Source of the DNA: an uncultured Muribaculaceae bacterium | GTDB lineage: Bacteria > Bacteroidota > Bacteroidia > Bacteroidales > Muribaculaceae | Direction: 5' to 3' | Length of the DNA stretch: 64,000 nt | NCBI GenBank assembly: GCA_910588245.1 | Contig: CAJUQP010000015.1 | Span: 1 to 64,000, forward strand | Shown here: piece by piece, positions 53,242 to 60,864 of the stretch | Layout: the number at the start of each line of letters is the position of its first letter | Position numbering within the stretch: the first letter of the stretch is position 1 | Translations under genes and position numbers: made by a program | The notes under the pieces: model-generated | What the model was told of the DNA's origin: nothing | The model's input: only the letters and a program-made list of their open reading frames with translations | Database searches by the model: none

Positions 53242-54327
53242 ATGAAAAGAATCAATATCATTATCTATTTTCTGCTGACATTTATTCCGATATGGGCTTC
53301 CGCTGGAACGAATGTCGGTAATTGTATTTTTACGACTTCCAAGAGTTTCGATATTATTGCGTCGTTGCAATATTTCGATAAAATCAAAGATGTGCCGCGT
53401 TTCTGTAATCTTGCAACGGATTCAGTTTTCATGTCGCGCCTCAGTCATGTGAATGAGAATGTGAAGGCTTCAAAACTTTGTAATTTCTATTCTATTTATG
53501 GCGGAGATAAAAACAACACAGACTCCTGTGTCATATTTTTCAATAATATACAGCTGAATGATTCGATATCACGCTCCGATGCAGACTGGATCAGAAATAT
53601 TGTGGAGTTGCGTCCCGAGATTACCTATTGCATATCCGCATTGAACGCTGCCGGATATTCTGATTATTGGGATAATGAAATAAAGCCGATACTTGAAAGA
53701 CAGATAGCCGCTTATCCTGTCTCAGAAAAAACACTTGATGACATACATGATGCCTTGACAGAGTTTTCCGGCCCTGAGATATTGCCCCCGACACATTCAA
53801 ACACTTATATCCTCAACATCGACAATGCCTTCAATCTGTCGGACGAATCATTCTGTTGCACACCGCTCCTGCTTGATGTTGAGCTGGAAAAGAAATTCAG
53901 ACTTGATTTCCTGAAAGTTTATATTCACGAGAATCTTCATCGTCTGTCGGTTTCTGATGAGCTTATGCGTAAACTCGATGATCTTATGATGGATGATTTC
54001 TACCGTGATAATGAGAATGTGGCACGAAGTCATAATGAAGGACATAACGAGGCTTTTGTTGTTGCAGCGGAAGCCTTCATATCACATAAAATCGGACGAA
54101 GGGATAACAAGAGTGTCTATGATGAGTTTAAGGAATATGTCGACGGTAGCCTTGTACTTACGCCGATTATATACGTCCATCTTCACGATAAACAGAAAGA
54201 TGAATCACTTGACAGTTTCATTCTCCGACTTTTTGACAATGGGACTATAAAGGCGGGAAGGGTAAAAGCCGAGTATGACAAGGCTATGCGGCAACTCGGA
54301 TCTAAAATCGTCAGCGATGAAAGGTAA
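53242..54327 (+). CDS. Secreted protein with a gluzincin-like HExxH motif
   Basis: A 361-residue protein of no family I recognise. A signal peptide (residues 1-21, MKRINIIIYFLLTFIPIWASA) sends it out of the cytoplasm. Residues 229-233 read HENLH, preceded by FLKVYI and followed by an acidic helix. Downstream, EGHNEAFVVAAEAFISHKIG offers Glu266, Glu270 or Glu277 as third ligand, so a zinc metallopeptidase of the gluzincin type is plausible. Six or more cysteines are present. Codon use is AT-rich compared with the flanking genes. It overlaps the start of the next gene by 11 bases, so the two are coupled. Peptidase activity is inference. Confidence 0.78.
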   Translation: MKRINIIIYFLLTFIPIWASAGTNVGNCIFTTSKSFDIIASLQYFDKIKDVPRFCNLATDSVFMSRLSHVNENVKASKLCNFYSIYGGDKNNTDSCVIFFNNIQLNDSISRSDADWIRNIVELRPEITYCISALNAAGYSDYWDNEIKPILERQIAAYPVSEKTLDDIHDALTEFSGPEILPPTHSNTYILNIDNAFNLSDESFCCTPLLLDVELEKKFRLDFLKVYIHENLHRLSVSDELMRKLDDLMMDDFYRDNENVARSHNEGHNEAFVVAAEAFISHKIGRRDNKSVYDEFKEYVDGSLVLTPIIYVHLHDKQKDESLDSFILRLFDNGTIKAGRVKAEYDKAMRQLGSKIVSDER

Positions 54328-54970
54328 TTTTTCCCGGCAGTTTTGTTTGGTAATGTTTCTGTCAGCGATAACTACTGTTCATGCAGAAGAGGATTCTCTG
54401 AAAAATCGTATTGCTTTCAGTGGTGCATTGACATCTTCTGATTCATGGCAGCTTGAGTTTTCATATCATTATATGTTTAACAAGCACATTGGATTAGGGG
54501 TGTCCCTTGGTTCATGGAAAGTGTACTATGAAGAGGGATGGGCTTCTGGAAGCAACTGGAACATTGATGAGGATGATAATAAGCCATGGAATTTCTATAT
54601 CCGTCCATCTCTTATATTGAAGACTCCTTCGCTAAAATACCGAGCTTGTTCATGGTCTATTTTTGCCGAACCTGGATTGATGTTGAATATTCCTTATCAG
54701 CGAGTATGCATCGAATCTACCTCGAATTGGCCTGTCATTGACTATCATTATATCAGTACGTCCAGAGGGCAATGGCTGGCGATGGATTTGCGCGTAGGAG
54801 TAAGTCTTGATATCAGACCTTGTGGCATAAGTGTAGGATACATGATGTCTAACCACGATGTATATAGCCAGTACAGACATTTGTCATATAGTGGTGTTTC
54901 TTTTGAAAAATTCTATCCGAAGAAACCATTTATGCAGGGCGCATTTATCTCTTGTTCGTATAGTTTCTAA
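54317..54970 (+). CDS. Secreted beta-barrel-like protein coupled to the HExxH gene
   Basis: A 217-residue protein; start chosen at MKGNFSRQFCLVMFLSA, with a signal peptide ending near TVHA. The mature part is rich in aromatic beta strands (SWQLEFSYHYMFNKHIGLGVSLGSWKVYY, RGQWLAMDLRVGVSLDI) and ends in CSYSF, the C-terminal aromatic signature of outer-membrane barrels. The size suits an eight- to ten-stranded barrel. No known family was recognised. AT-rich like its partner, with which it shares 11 bases. Confidence 0.78.
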   Translation: MKGNFSRQFCLVMFLSAITTVHAEEDSLKNRIAFSGALTSSDSWQLEFSYHYMFNKHIGLGVSLGSWKVYYEEGWASGSNWNIDEDDNKPWNFYIRPSLILKTPSLKYRACSWSIFAEPGLMLNIPYQRVCIESTSNWPVIDYHYISTSRGQWLAMDLRVGVSLDIRPCGISVGYMMSNHDVYSQYRHLSYSGVSFEKFYPKKPFMQGAFISCSYSF

Positions 54971-55045
54971 AAACAGATCAATCATACATCAGACAAAGAT
55001 AAGCGACCTTTGAGAGATTGATAGGCCAGCCTTTTTATCAATAAC

Positions 55046-55127
55046 TATCTTGCCGATTAGGGCAGAATTATGTAAATTTGCAGTGTTACTGAAAATTTGC
55101 ATAAAATAGCGTCTGTGGAGGGCTCAT
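55046..55127 (+). repeat. Duplicated promoter segment, copy 2
   Basis: Second copy of the 53022-53106 segment, 2.0 kb downstream and in the same direction. It keeps the complete promoter but no rightward gene follows it: the next gene is on the other strand, ending at 55180. Confidence 0.85.
55049..55080 (+). promoter_or_regulatory. Promoter in the second copy, without an obvious gene
   Basis: CTTG (55049-55052), 20 bases, TAAATTTG (55073-55080) and C. A transcript would run into the antisense of the membrane-protein gene 55180-55521. Confidence 0.6.
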
Positions 55128-55179
55128 TCCTGAGAGTAATAAAAGGCTTTTGCTGCTGGTTTCCCTTCCTAAATCTTTT

Positions 55180-55521
55180 TTAATTTCTATAATTGAAAAT
55201 GAGGTCGACAAAGAAGTTGCCGAAGTTCAGAAGCATTATCATGCCGATAACCAGCGCGATGGCTAATTCTAACCAACATCTCTGCCGTATGGCTGCGATG
55301 GCATATCCGACAAACACAATAAGTACTGATAGTAGGAGAGCGGGTTTGCACCAGGTCAATATATCGATATCCGCTCCAAACCAAAGGTCAAGTATATTCA
55401 CGTCAAACCATAGATAGGCCATCTCTATCGCTACCACAATCGCCATAGGAATAAACAGCCAGTAAAGTTTTCGCTGAGTCTCCTTGTCTATTCTCTTTAT
55501 TTCCATAAGATTCAGAATCAT
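55180..55521 (-). CDS. Small membrane protein of unknown function
   Basis: About 113 residues with three hydrophobic helices (LYWLFIPMAIVVAIEMAYLWF, ALLLSVLIVFVGYAIAAI, WLELAIALVIGMIMLLNFGNFF). Start codons at 55521 and 55506 both lie downstream of the -7 box at 55549-55556. The longer frame from 55623, and even the ATG at 55545, would begin at or before the expected transcript start. I do not recognise a family. AT-rich island context. Confidence 0.65.
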   Translation of the reverse strand: MILNLMEIKRIDKETQRKLYWLFIPMAIVVAIEMAYLWFDVNILDLWFGADIDILTWCKPALLLSVLIVFVGYAIAAIRQRCWLELAIALVIGMIMLLNFGNFFVDLIFNYRN

Positions 55522-55548
55522 ATTCAGAAGTTGATTGCCATTCATATG

Positions 55549-55556
55549 CAAAATTA
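55549..55556 (-). promoter_or_regulatory. -7 box for the small membrane protein
   Basis: Minus strand TAATTTTG and C. Its position limits which ATG can be used. No consensus -33 box is present, which would suit activation by a regulator at the palindrome just upstream. Confidence 0.55.
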
Positions 55557-55576
55557 CAAAATTGCAATCAATTTTG

Positions 55577-55596
55577 ATGCACACTAAAGTGTGCAT
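55577..55596. promoter_or_regulatory. Perfect operator-like palindrome
   Basis: ATGCACAC, TAAA, GTGTGCAT: a perfect 8-bp inverted repeat with a 4-base centre, 21 bases upstream of the -7 box. Place and symmetry fit a dimeric regulator's binding site. Confidence 0.5.
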
Positions 55597-55722
55597 TTGA
55601 ACGAAGTGTTCGGGGATTGCCACGTCGATGGCAGGGGGAAGTATTGACAGAAGGTCTTCGCTGAACTGGTGTGTTCATACACACGGCCATGATCGACAGT
55701 TAAATAAACGTGGATAAAAGAT

Positions 55723-55761
55723 GACTTCCGGAGTACACTATGTAAGTGCCATCCGGAAGTC
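55723..55761 (-). terminator. Hairpin after the DUF4249 gene, carrying the REP 11-mer
   Basis: GACTTCCGGA (55723-55732) pairs with TCCGGAAGTC (55752-55761), with an inner CACT/AGTG pair. On the minus strand ATCTTTTATCC follows. It lies 106 bases past the DUF4249 stop. It contains GTGCCATCCGG (55746-55756), the third copy of the REP-like core. Confidence 0.55.
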
Positions 55762-55866
55762 GTTGCAAGCTTAACCTTTCTGTTTAAATTTGTCTTTTAC
55801 TTCATAGTTCTTATTTTGATAGATTGTATTTTATGATCTTGAAATTTATGCTATATGGAGTGAGGA

Positions 55867-56949
55867 CTATAAATGAGGGGTAGCCTTTTCCTTGCGGTTG
55901 ACGATGTCTTGCAGATAGAGGCGATAGGTGGCTCTGCTTCTGGCTGTCACGACGCCGGCTCCGGTCGAGACATTACTGGCATCCCATACCGGGTCGGCGA
56001 GGCCGACATCCCCCAATACTCCATTGATGCCATCGTTGTGTGCCCACACCGACATCACGTGGGTGTAGTAGCTACGGGAGATTACGTCAAGGTGAAGGTC
56101 GATTGACGCTGTCTCAAGTTCGGGATTATTTTCCGGATTATTGATATTATAATACAGATCCCTTATCGCTATGTGGAGCGGGTAACTTTTCCCGGAGATC
56201 TGCCGGTCGGAGAAAATGCTATAGCCCCAGGTGTCGGAAATCGCCGACTCGAGTGCCGACACATGTTCGGTGAACAGCGGCTCCTTGTCATAGTCGACAT
56301 GGAAATATGTAAACGAGGCAAAACATTCCTCATCGTTATCCTGTCCTGGGACGGGTATATAATACCTATCGGGGATGGATCTGCTTTCAGAGAACTCGTA
56401 ATAGTCGGTGGTCGATGCTCTGTCGGTGAACCAGATAAGCATATTGAGGCCGAAATTATACCTATGATAGCTTCCGCGGCTGAAACTGCTGAAAGACACA
56501 ACGTCATAGTCCACATGCGAGATATCGATTGATTCAGGTACTGTGACCTCAGCCCATGCGTCGCCATATTTCTCACTATACGCCGTAAGCTTTATGCAAT
56601 CGCCCTCTTTTGCCACATAACCGGAACGATAGCCGTGGGTTGGCTCGTCATATGAATCTGGTAAGGCCGACATCGGGGGAATTTCCGCGAAATGAAGAGT
56701 CTCGATGAATTCATCATTGACATATAGTCTCACCTCCGCGTCATCCACGATGATGTTCTGTTCGTCGACAGTGGGATCGCTCCATCTCCAGGTCCGGGTG
56801 AGCTGCAGAACGACGGTGTCGCCTGCGGAAATGTTGGAGTTCATGCACAAGACCGGAACACTTTTCAGATCGGGTTCGAAATCGCTGAAGCATCCCGTGG
56901 TCAGGAGGAGCAGGGAGATGAATAAGAATATATTTTTTAGAATAGCCAT
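55867..56949 (-). CDS. DUF4249 family surface lipoprotein
   Basis: A 360-residue lipoprotein: signal peptide with lipobox LLTTGC (Cys20), followed by an immunoglobulin-like beta domain typical of DUF4249 (VVLQLTRTWRWSDP, VDDAEVRLYVNDEFIETLHF). DUF4249 proteins nearly always pair with a TonB-dependent receptor and are thought to bind cargo at the cell surface, as SusD does for SusC. The start overlaps the end of the receptor gene by 13 bases. The cargo is unknown; some such pairs have been linked to iron or other nutrients, but nothing here identifies it. Confidence 0.9.
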   Translation of the reverse strand: MAILKNIFLFISLLLLTTGCFSDFEPDLKSVPVLCMNSNISAGDTVVLQLTRTWRWSDPTVDEQNIIVDDAEVRLYVNDEFIETLHFAEIPPMSALPDSYDEPTHGYRSGYVAKEGDCIKLTAYSEKYGDAWAEVTVPESIDISHVDYDVVSFSSFSRGSYHRYNFGLNMLIWFTDRASTTDYYEFSESRSIPDRYYIPVPGQDNDEECFASFTYFHVDYDKEPLFTEHVSALESAISDTWGYSIFSDRQISGKSYPLHIAIRDLYYNINNPENNPELETASIDLHLDVISRSYYTHVMSVWAHNDGINGVLGDVGLADPVWDASNVSTGAGVVTARSRATYRLYLQDIVNRKEKATPHL

Positions 56950-59630
56950 GTGTAGGATACTGAGGGTATGACGGGTAATAGATGGATTTTCTGGAACACC
57001 GGACGATAGTGACCGGGAATTGAAGGATCATATGTGTTGCTGTAGTCGAGCCTTACCGCGATTACGTTCATGTTGCAGTAGGCGTTATACAGACTGAAAT
57101 TCCAGTAGCCGTGGCGGGTATGGCGGGTGAAACTCAGGTCGAGACGATGATAGAACGGAAGCCGGAAGTTGTTGAGACGTTCCGGGAGCATCATGTCGTA
57201 GTGCCAGGGTGCAAGCATAGGATCTTGCCAGCACTGCAGAGGGAGGGTAAGGCGGTTGCCGCTCATGCCGGTCCATGATGCATTGATGTCCCATCGGTCG
57301 TTGACCTTCCAGTTTACGAGAATATTGATCTTGTGGCGGTTGTCGAAACGTGCCGGGAAGCGGTGGCCGGCATTCTTTTCAGCGAAGCGTCGGTCAGCCC
57401 AGAGAAGGGAGTAGCTTATGTGGCCGGTGAATTTTCCTGCCTCTTTCGATAGCTTGAAATCTATGCCCTTGGCCGTGCCTTTACCGGAAGTGAGCCGCGC
57501 GTTCCAGGCCGTCTCAGGAGGAAGGAGGTAATATTCGTCTCTATAGTCGAGAAGATTATCCATCCATTTCATGTAGGCCTCGGCCGAAAAGGTATAGATG
57601 TCGTTGATGGAATGGTATGCCCCGATGGTGATCTTGTCGGCTGTAGAGGGTTTCTGCTGGCCCACAATCGGCACCCACTGGTCGGTGGGGAGGGATATTG
57701 AGCTCTGCGACAGCTGATGGACATACTGCACGGTGCGTGAGTATCCAGCTTTTATCGCCCAGTCGTCTCCCGGACTGTAGCGAAGTGTGAGCGACGGCGA
57801 CAGATGGGAATGGACTGCCCCCTCGATATTGAAGATGCTGTAGTGGAGCCCGGCGTTTATGCTCCAGCGGTCTCCTGCTTTCCAGTCGTCGCCGACATAT
57901 AGGTTCAGTTCCCTCGCGTGGTAATCGGATGTGCTGTCGGACAACTGGGTTGTCAGCGACTCTGTGGCCAGGGTGCGTCGGGTGCTTGAGGGGAGGAAAC
58001 GATGAATTATGTAATAAGCTCCGAAAGTCATGTTATGGGCCGGAGTCGGACGGAAATCGAAATCGGCACGGAATATCCAGTCGTTTATACGATTGTCAGA
58101 CGTAAGTCTGTCGGAAGTGTAAATCTCTTTCCCGTCATCATATTTTTCTTCCCAGAAGTTGAAATGCCTCATTGAGGACCGGTAGCGAGTATAGGCAGCG
58201 GTGACTTCGGCGTAGAGTGACGGGGATATCACATAATTCCATGCCGCCGACGCCACGATATTCCCCCATTTGAGACGGTTCTTCTCTCCGTCGCGGCGAT
58301 AAGAATCGGTGTCAGTATCCCCGGGTGAATTACCGGCCTCACCAATATTGACTGGCGGATAGGTGTAGAAGTATGGATCGCGGCTATATTCATATTCCTC
58401 ACCGACTTTGAGGTAATCCTCGCCGAAATAGAACATTGTGTAGGCGCGGCTTCGAGGAGAGAAATGATGGGTGATCTTGGCGTTGATATCGGTAAAGGCG
58501 TATCTGAAATTGGTTTTTGTTTCATCGTCGCTTACCTTATTGATGATTGCGAGGGCGGGGATGGTGAGCACGTCATACCATGAGCGTCTCAAAGCAAGGG
58601 AATATGATGTGCGCCCTTTCACGATAGGTCCCTCGATACTGAATGCACCGGAGGTGAGACCGAGCTTGGCACTTCCGTGGTGCGACTCAAGCGATCCGTC
58701 GCGTGTGTGGACATCCATGAATGAGGAGAGGCGTCCGTCATAACGTGCCGGGAAGGTAGACTTGTAGAAATCAACGTTGCGGATGGCCTCGGTGTTGAAT
58801 GCCGAGAAGAGTCCTCCGAAATGATTTATCTGATAGAGCGGTATGTTGTCGAGCATGTAGAGGTTTTCATCGGAACTGCCTCCGTGGACGTACATTCCGG
58901 CCATCCCCTCCACGCCGGCTGAGACACCCGGCTCGAGCTGTATTGATTTCACCACGTCGCTTTCTCCGAACATGACAGGAGTGGAAGTTATGTATTCGCG
59001 GGAAAGATTCAGGCTTCCCACGCTTGCCGACTCCATGGCGAGGGCACGGTTGCGGCTACCGTGGACTACTACTTCCGAGAGCATGTTTTTCGACGGCATG
59101 AGACTCATGTCGAGCGTGGTGTTGGCATGGAGGTCGATTTTCCCCGTCCGGTAGTCGGTATAGCCCGGATACGTCACTTTTATGGCAGCTTTACCGACCG
59201 GCACCTTTATGGAAAAGAATCCGGTGGAATTGGTGGCAGTGGCTGTATTGCTGATGGTGTCGACCACCACAGCTCCGATCAGAGCTTCGCCGGAACCTGT
59301 TTCCCTTACAAATCCGTTGACCGTTATCTTCCGCGGCTGTGCGGACTTCTTACGGGTCAGAATGACATTGTCGCCGCGCATACGGTAGTCGATGCTGGTG
59401 CCGGAGAGCATCATTGTCAGGACTTTCCCTAAGGGTTGGTTGTCGGCGTTGACAGTCACTTTTATTCCGTTGAGGAGTGAGGCCGTGTAGATAAAGTTTT
59501 TACCACTCTGCCGCATTATCTCGGAGAAAGTCTTCTCAGCGGGAGCATCCTTAACGTGTATGGTTATATTCTGGGCCGACACTGCGATTGAGGCTGCAAT
59601 GAGGGAGAGCAACAATATGTATCTTCTCAT
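56937..59630 (-). CDS. TonB-dependent receptor with STN and carboxypeptidase-regulatory domains
   Basis: An 897-residue outer-membrane transporter. Signal peptide (1-19); STN domain (about 22-92, KTFSEIMRQSGKNFIYTASLLNGIKV), which in FecA-like receptors signals to an anti-sigma factor; carboxypeptidase-regulatory domain (about 104-180); plug domain (about 185-300, with SVGSLNLSREYITSTPVMFGE); and the 22-stranded barrel ending SVSYTWLF. It lies between the anti-sigma gene (4-base overlap) and the DUF4249 gene (13-base overlap), so uptake and its own regulation are in one operon. Confidence 0.95.
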   Translation of the reverse strand: MRRYILLLSLIAASIAVSAQNITIHVKDAPAEKTFSEIMRQSGKNFIYTASLLNGIKVTVNADNQPLGKVLTMMLSGTSIDYRMRGDNVILTRKKSAQPRKITVNGFVRETGSGEALIGAVVVDTISNTATATNSTGFFSIKVPVGKAAIKVTYPGYTDYRTGKIDLHANTTLDMSLMPSKNMLSEVVVHGSRNRALAMESASVGSLNLSREYITSTPVMFGESDVVKSIQLEPGVSAGVEGMAGMYVHGGSSDENLYMLDNIPLYQINHFGGLFSAFNTEAIRNVDFYKSTFPARYDGRLSSFMDVHTRDGSLESHHGSAKLGLTSGAFSIEGPIVKGRTSYSLALRRSWYDVLTIPALAIINKVSDDETKTNFRYAFTDINAKITHHFSPRSRAYTMFYFGEDYLKVGEEYEYSRDPYFYTYPPVNIGEAGNSPGDTDTDSYRRDGEKNRLKWGNIVASAAWNYVISPSLYAEVTAAYTRYRSSMRHFNFWEEKYDDGKEIYTSDRLTSDNRINDWIFRADFDFRPTPAHNMTFGAYYIIHRFLPSSTRRTLATESLTTQLSDSTSDYHARELNLYVGDDWKAGDRWSINAGLHYSIFNIEGAVHSHLSPSLTLRYSPGDDWAIKAGYSRTVQYVHQLSQSSISLPTDQWVPIVGQQKPSTADKITIGAYHSINDIYTFSAEAYMKWMDNLLDYRDEYYLLPPETAWNARLTSGKGTAKGIDFKLSKEAGKFTGHISYSLLWADRRFAEKNAGHRFPARFDNRHKINILVNWKVNDRWDINASWTGMSGNRLTLPLQCWQDPMLAPWHYDMMLPERLNNFRLPFYHRLDLSFTRHTRHGYWNFSLYNAYCNMNVIAVRLDYSNTYDPSIPGHYRPVFQKIHLLPVIPSVSYTWLF

Positions 59631-60097
59631 TTCTCTATCTCTATGTGTGTTCCCAGAAGTTCGTTGATAGTGGCCACGAGATCTTCGGCAGTCCCTTCAT
59701 AGCTCAGGGTCAGACGGTATTCCTCTTCAGGCAGCGATGTCAGGCGCACGTCGTAGACTTTTTCTATCTCCTTCACGACTTCCGCAAGAGGGGTGTCGTT
59801 GAAAGTCATCCGTTTTATTTCCTTCGCGGTCGAGACAGGTTGAGTCATGGGAATAGTGGTCTCCACGGCGGGTGTGGCAGCGGGTGCTTCCTGCCGTATA
59901 TAGATATATGTGCCTATTCCGGCGCATGCTATCAGGACTGACGCCACGCAGGCCGCAGCGACAGTGCGCCGTCTGAACAGCGGGGTGCGGACATTGATAT
60001 GAAGCAGCTTGGCGAGTGGAAGCGGACGGAATGCTCCCGGGCGGTAATGCCCGGTAACGAAATCAAGAGAGTCATCGTATTTCTCTTTTTCTGTCAT
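59627..60097 (-). CDS. Short anti-sigma-like protein with DUF4974 domain only
   Basis: A 156-residue single-pass membrane protein: 44 cytoplasmic residues, a helix at 45-67 (TVAAACVASVLIACAGIGTYIYI), a linker, and a C-terminal DUF4974/STN-like domain (94-156, MTFNDTPLAEVVKEIEKVYDVRL). Usual Bacteroidetes FecR-type anti-sigma factors are about 330 residues and have a FecR domain between the helix and DUF4974; it is missing here. Its place between the ECF sigma gene and the STN-bearing receptor argues that it is the signal relay for them. The short cytoplasmic part (PFDYxx-like sigma-binding region not evident) leaves the mechanism open. Confidence 0.85.
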   Translation of the reverse strand: MTEKEKYDDSLDFVTGHYRPGAFRPLPLAKLLHINVRTPLFRRRTVAAACVASVLIACAGIGTYIYIRQEAPAATPAVETTIPMTQPVSTAKEIKRMTFNDTPLAEVVKEIEKVYDVRLTSLPEEEYRLTLSYEGTAEDLVATINELLGTHIEIEK

Positions 60098-60196
60098 AGT
60101 TCTATTCTGTTTTATCCCTATGATGCAGATCCGTATTAAAACCCCTACAGAGAAATAATTTTTTTTGGATTTTTTTTAGAAAGTCGGTATAATGGT

Positions 60197-60700
60197 CTAA
60201 AGGAAAGGTAGGAAGAATACATTTCCGGCGCGTCCGTGAAGGTCGTCGCGGAGCTTACGGAAAGCTTTTGTCATCTGGTTTTCGACGGTTTTCACCGATA
60301 TGCCGAGTTCATCGGCGATGGCGGCGTTCGACAGTCCGTCGCGCTTGCTAAGGAGGAATATGTCGCGGCATCGTTGAGGGAGGCTGTTGATGGCTTTCCA
60401 CAGCGCAGCATCGCGTTCGGAGGTATCGATATCTTCCTGAGGTACATCTTCTTGGGCGTGGAGGGGTAAGGTCTCTATGATATGGCGCTGCCGCTGAAGG
60501 GCTGTGTTATGAACTGTGCGGTAGATAAAGGCCTTGAAGTTTTCCACCTCGTTGCCTTTGCTGATATATGCCCAAGTCGCGACGAAAGAATTCTGCACGA
60601 TATCTTCGGCTTCGGCCACGTCGCCGGTCATGCGTAGCGCATACATACCTAAGGGCATGTAAAGCCGCTGATACTCTTTTTCAAACTCGGAGATTGTCAT
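60197..60700 (-). CDS. ECF-type RNA polymerase sigma factor (FecI-like)
   Basis: A 167-residue sigma-70 family extracytoplasmic function factor. Region 2 (about 10-75, EFEKEYQRLYMPLGMYALRMT, AEDIVQNSFVATWAY) and region 4 (about 105-160, LPQRCRDIFLLSKRDGLSNAAIADELGISVKTVENQM) are complete. It should direct transcription of the receptor operon when the receptor is loaded. The first gene of the operon, from a -7 box at 60720-60727; the spacing to the anti-sigma gene is 99 bases. Confidence 0.94.
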   Translation of the reverse strand: MTISEFEKEYQRLYMPLGMYALRMTGDVAEAEDIVQNSFVATWAYISKGNEVENFKAFIYRTVHNTALQRQRHIIETLPLHAQEDVPQEDIDTSERDAALWKAINSLPQRCRDIFLLSKRDGLSNAAIADELGISVKTVENQMTKAFRKLRDDLHGRAGNVFFLPFL

Positions 60701-60719
60701 GTCGCGTCAGTTTAGACGG

Positions 60720-60727
60720 CAAAATTA
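60720..60727 (-). promoter_or_regulatory. -7 box of the ECF sigma operon
   Basis: Minus strand TAATTTTG and C, about 20 bases before the start codon; the -33 region is weak and includes a short GAGAATCTC palindrome. Confidence 0.55.
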
Positions 60728-60864
60728 GCTAAAAAACGCGAGATTCTCATTCCTTTCCTGTCTTGGGTAGGCATTTTGAGCCATAAGCACAGTGCTGCTG
60801 TCTGAAAAACTTCCGGTATAAAGTAGCTCCTGTTACTGATGTCTTAAACTGATGTAGTTCAATC

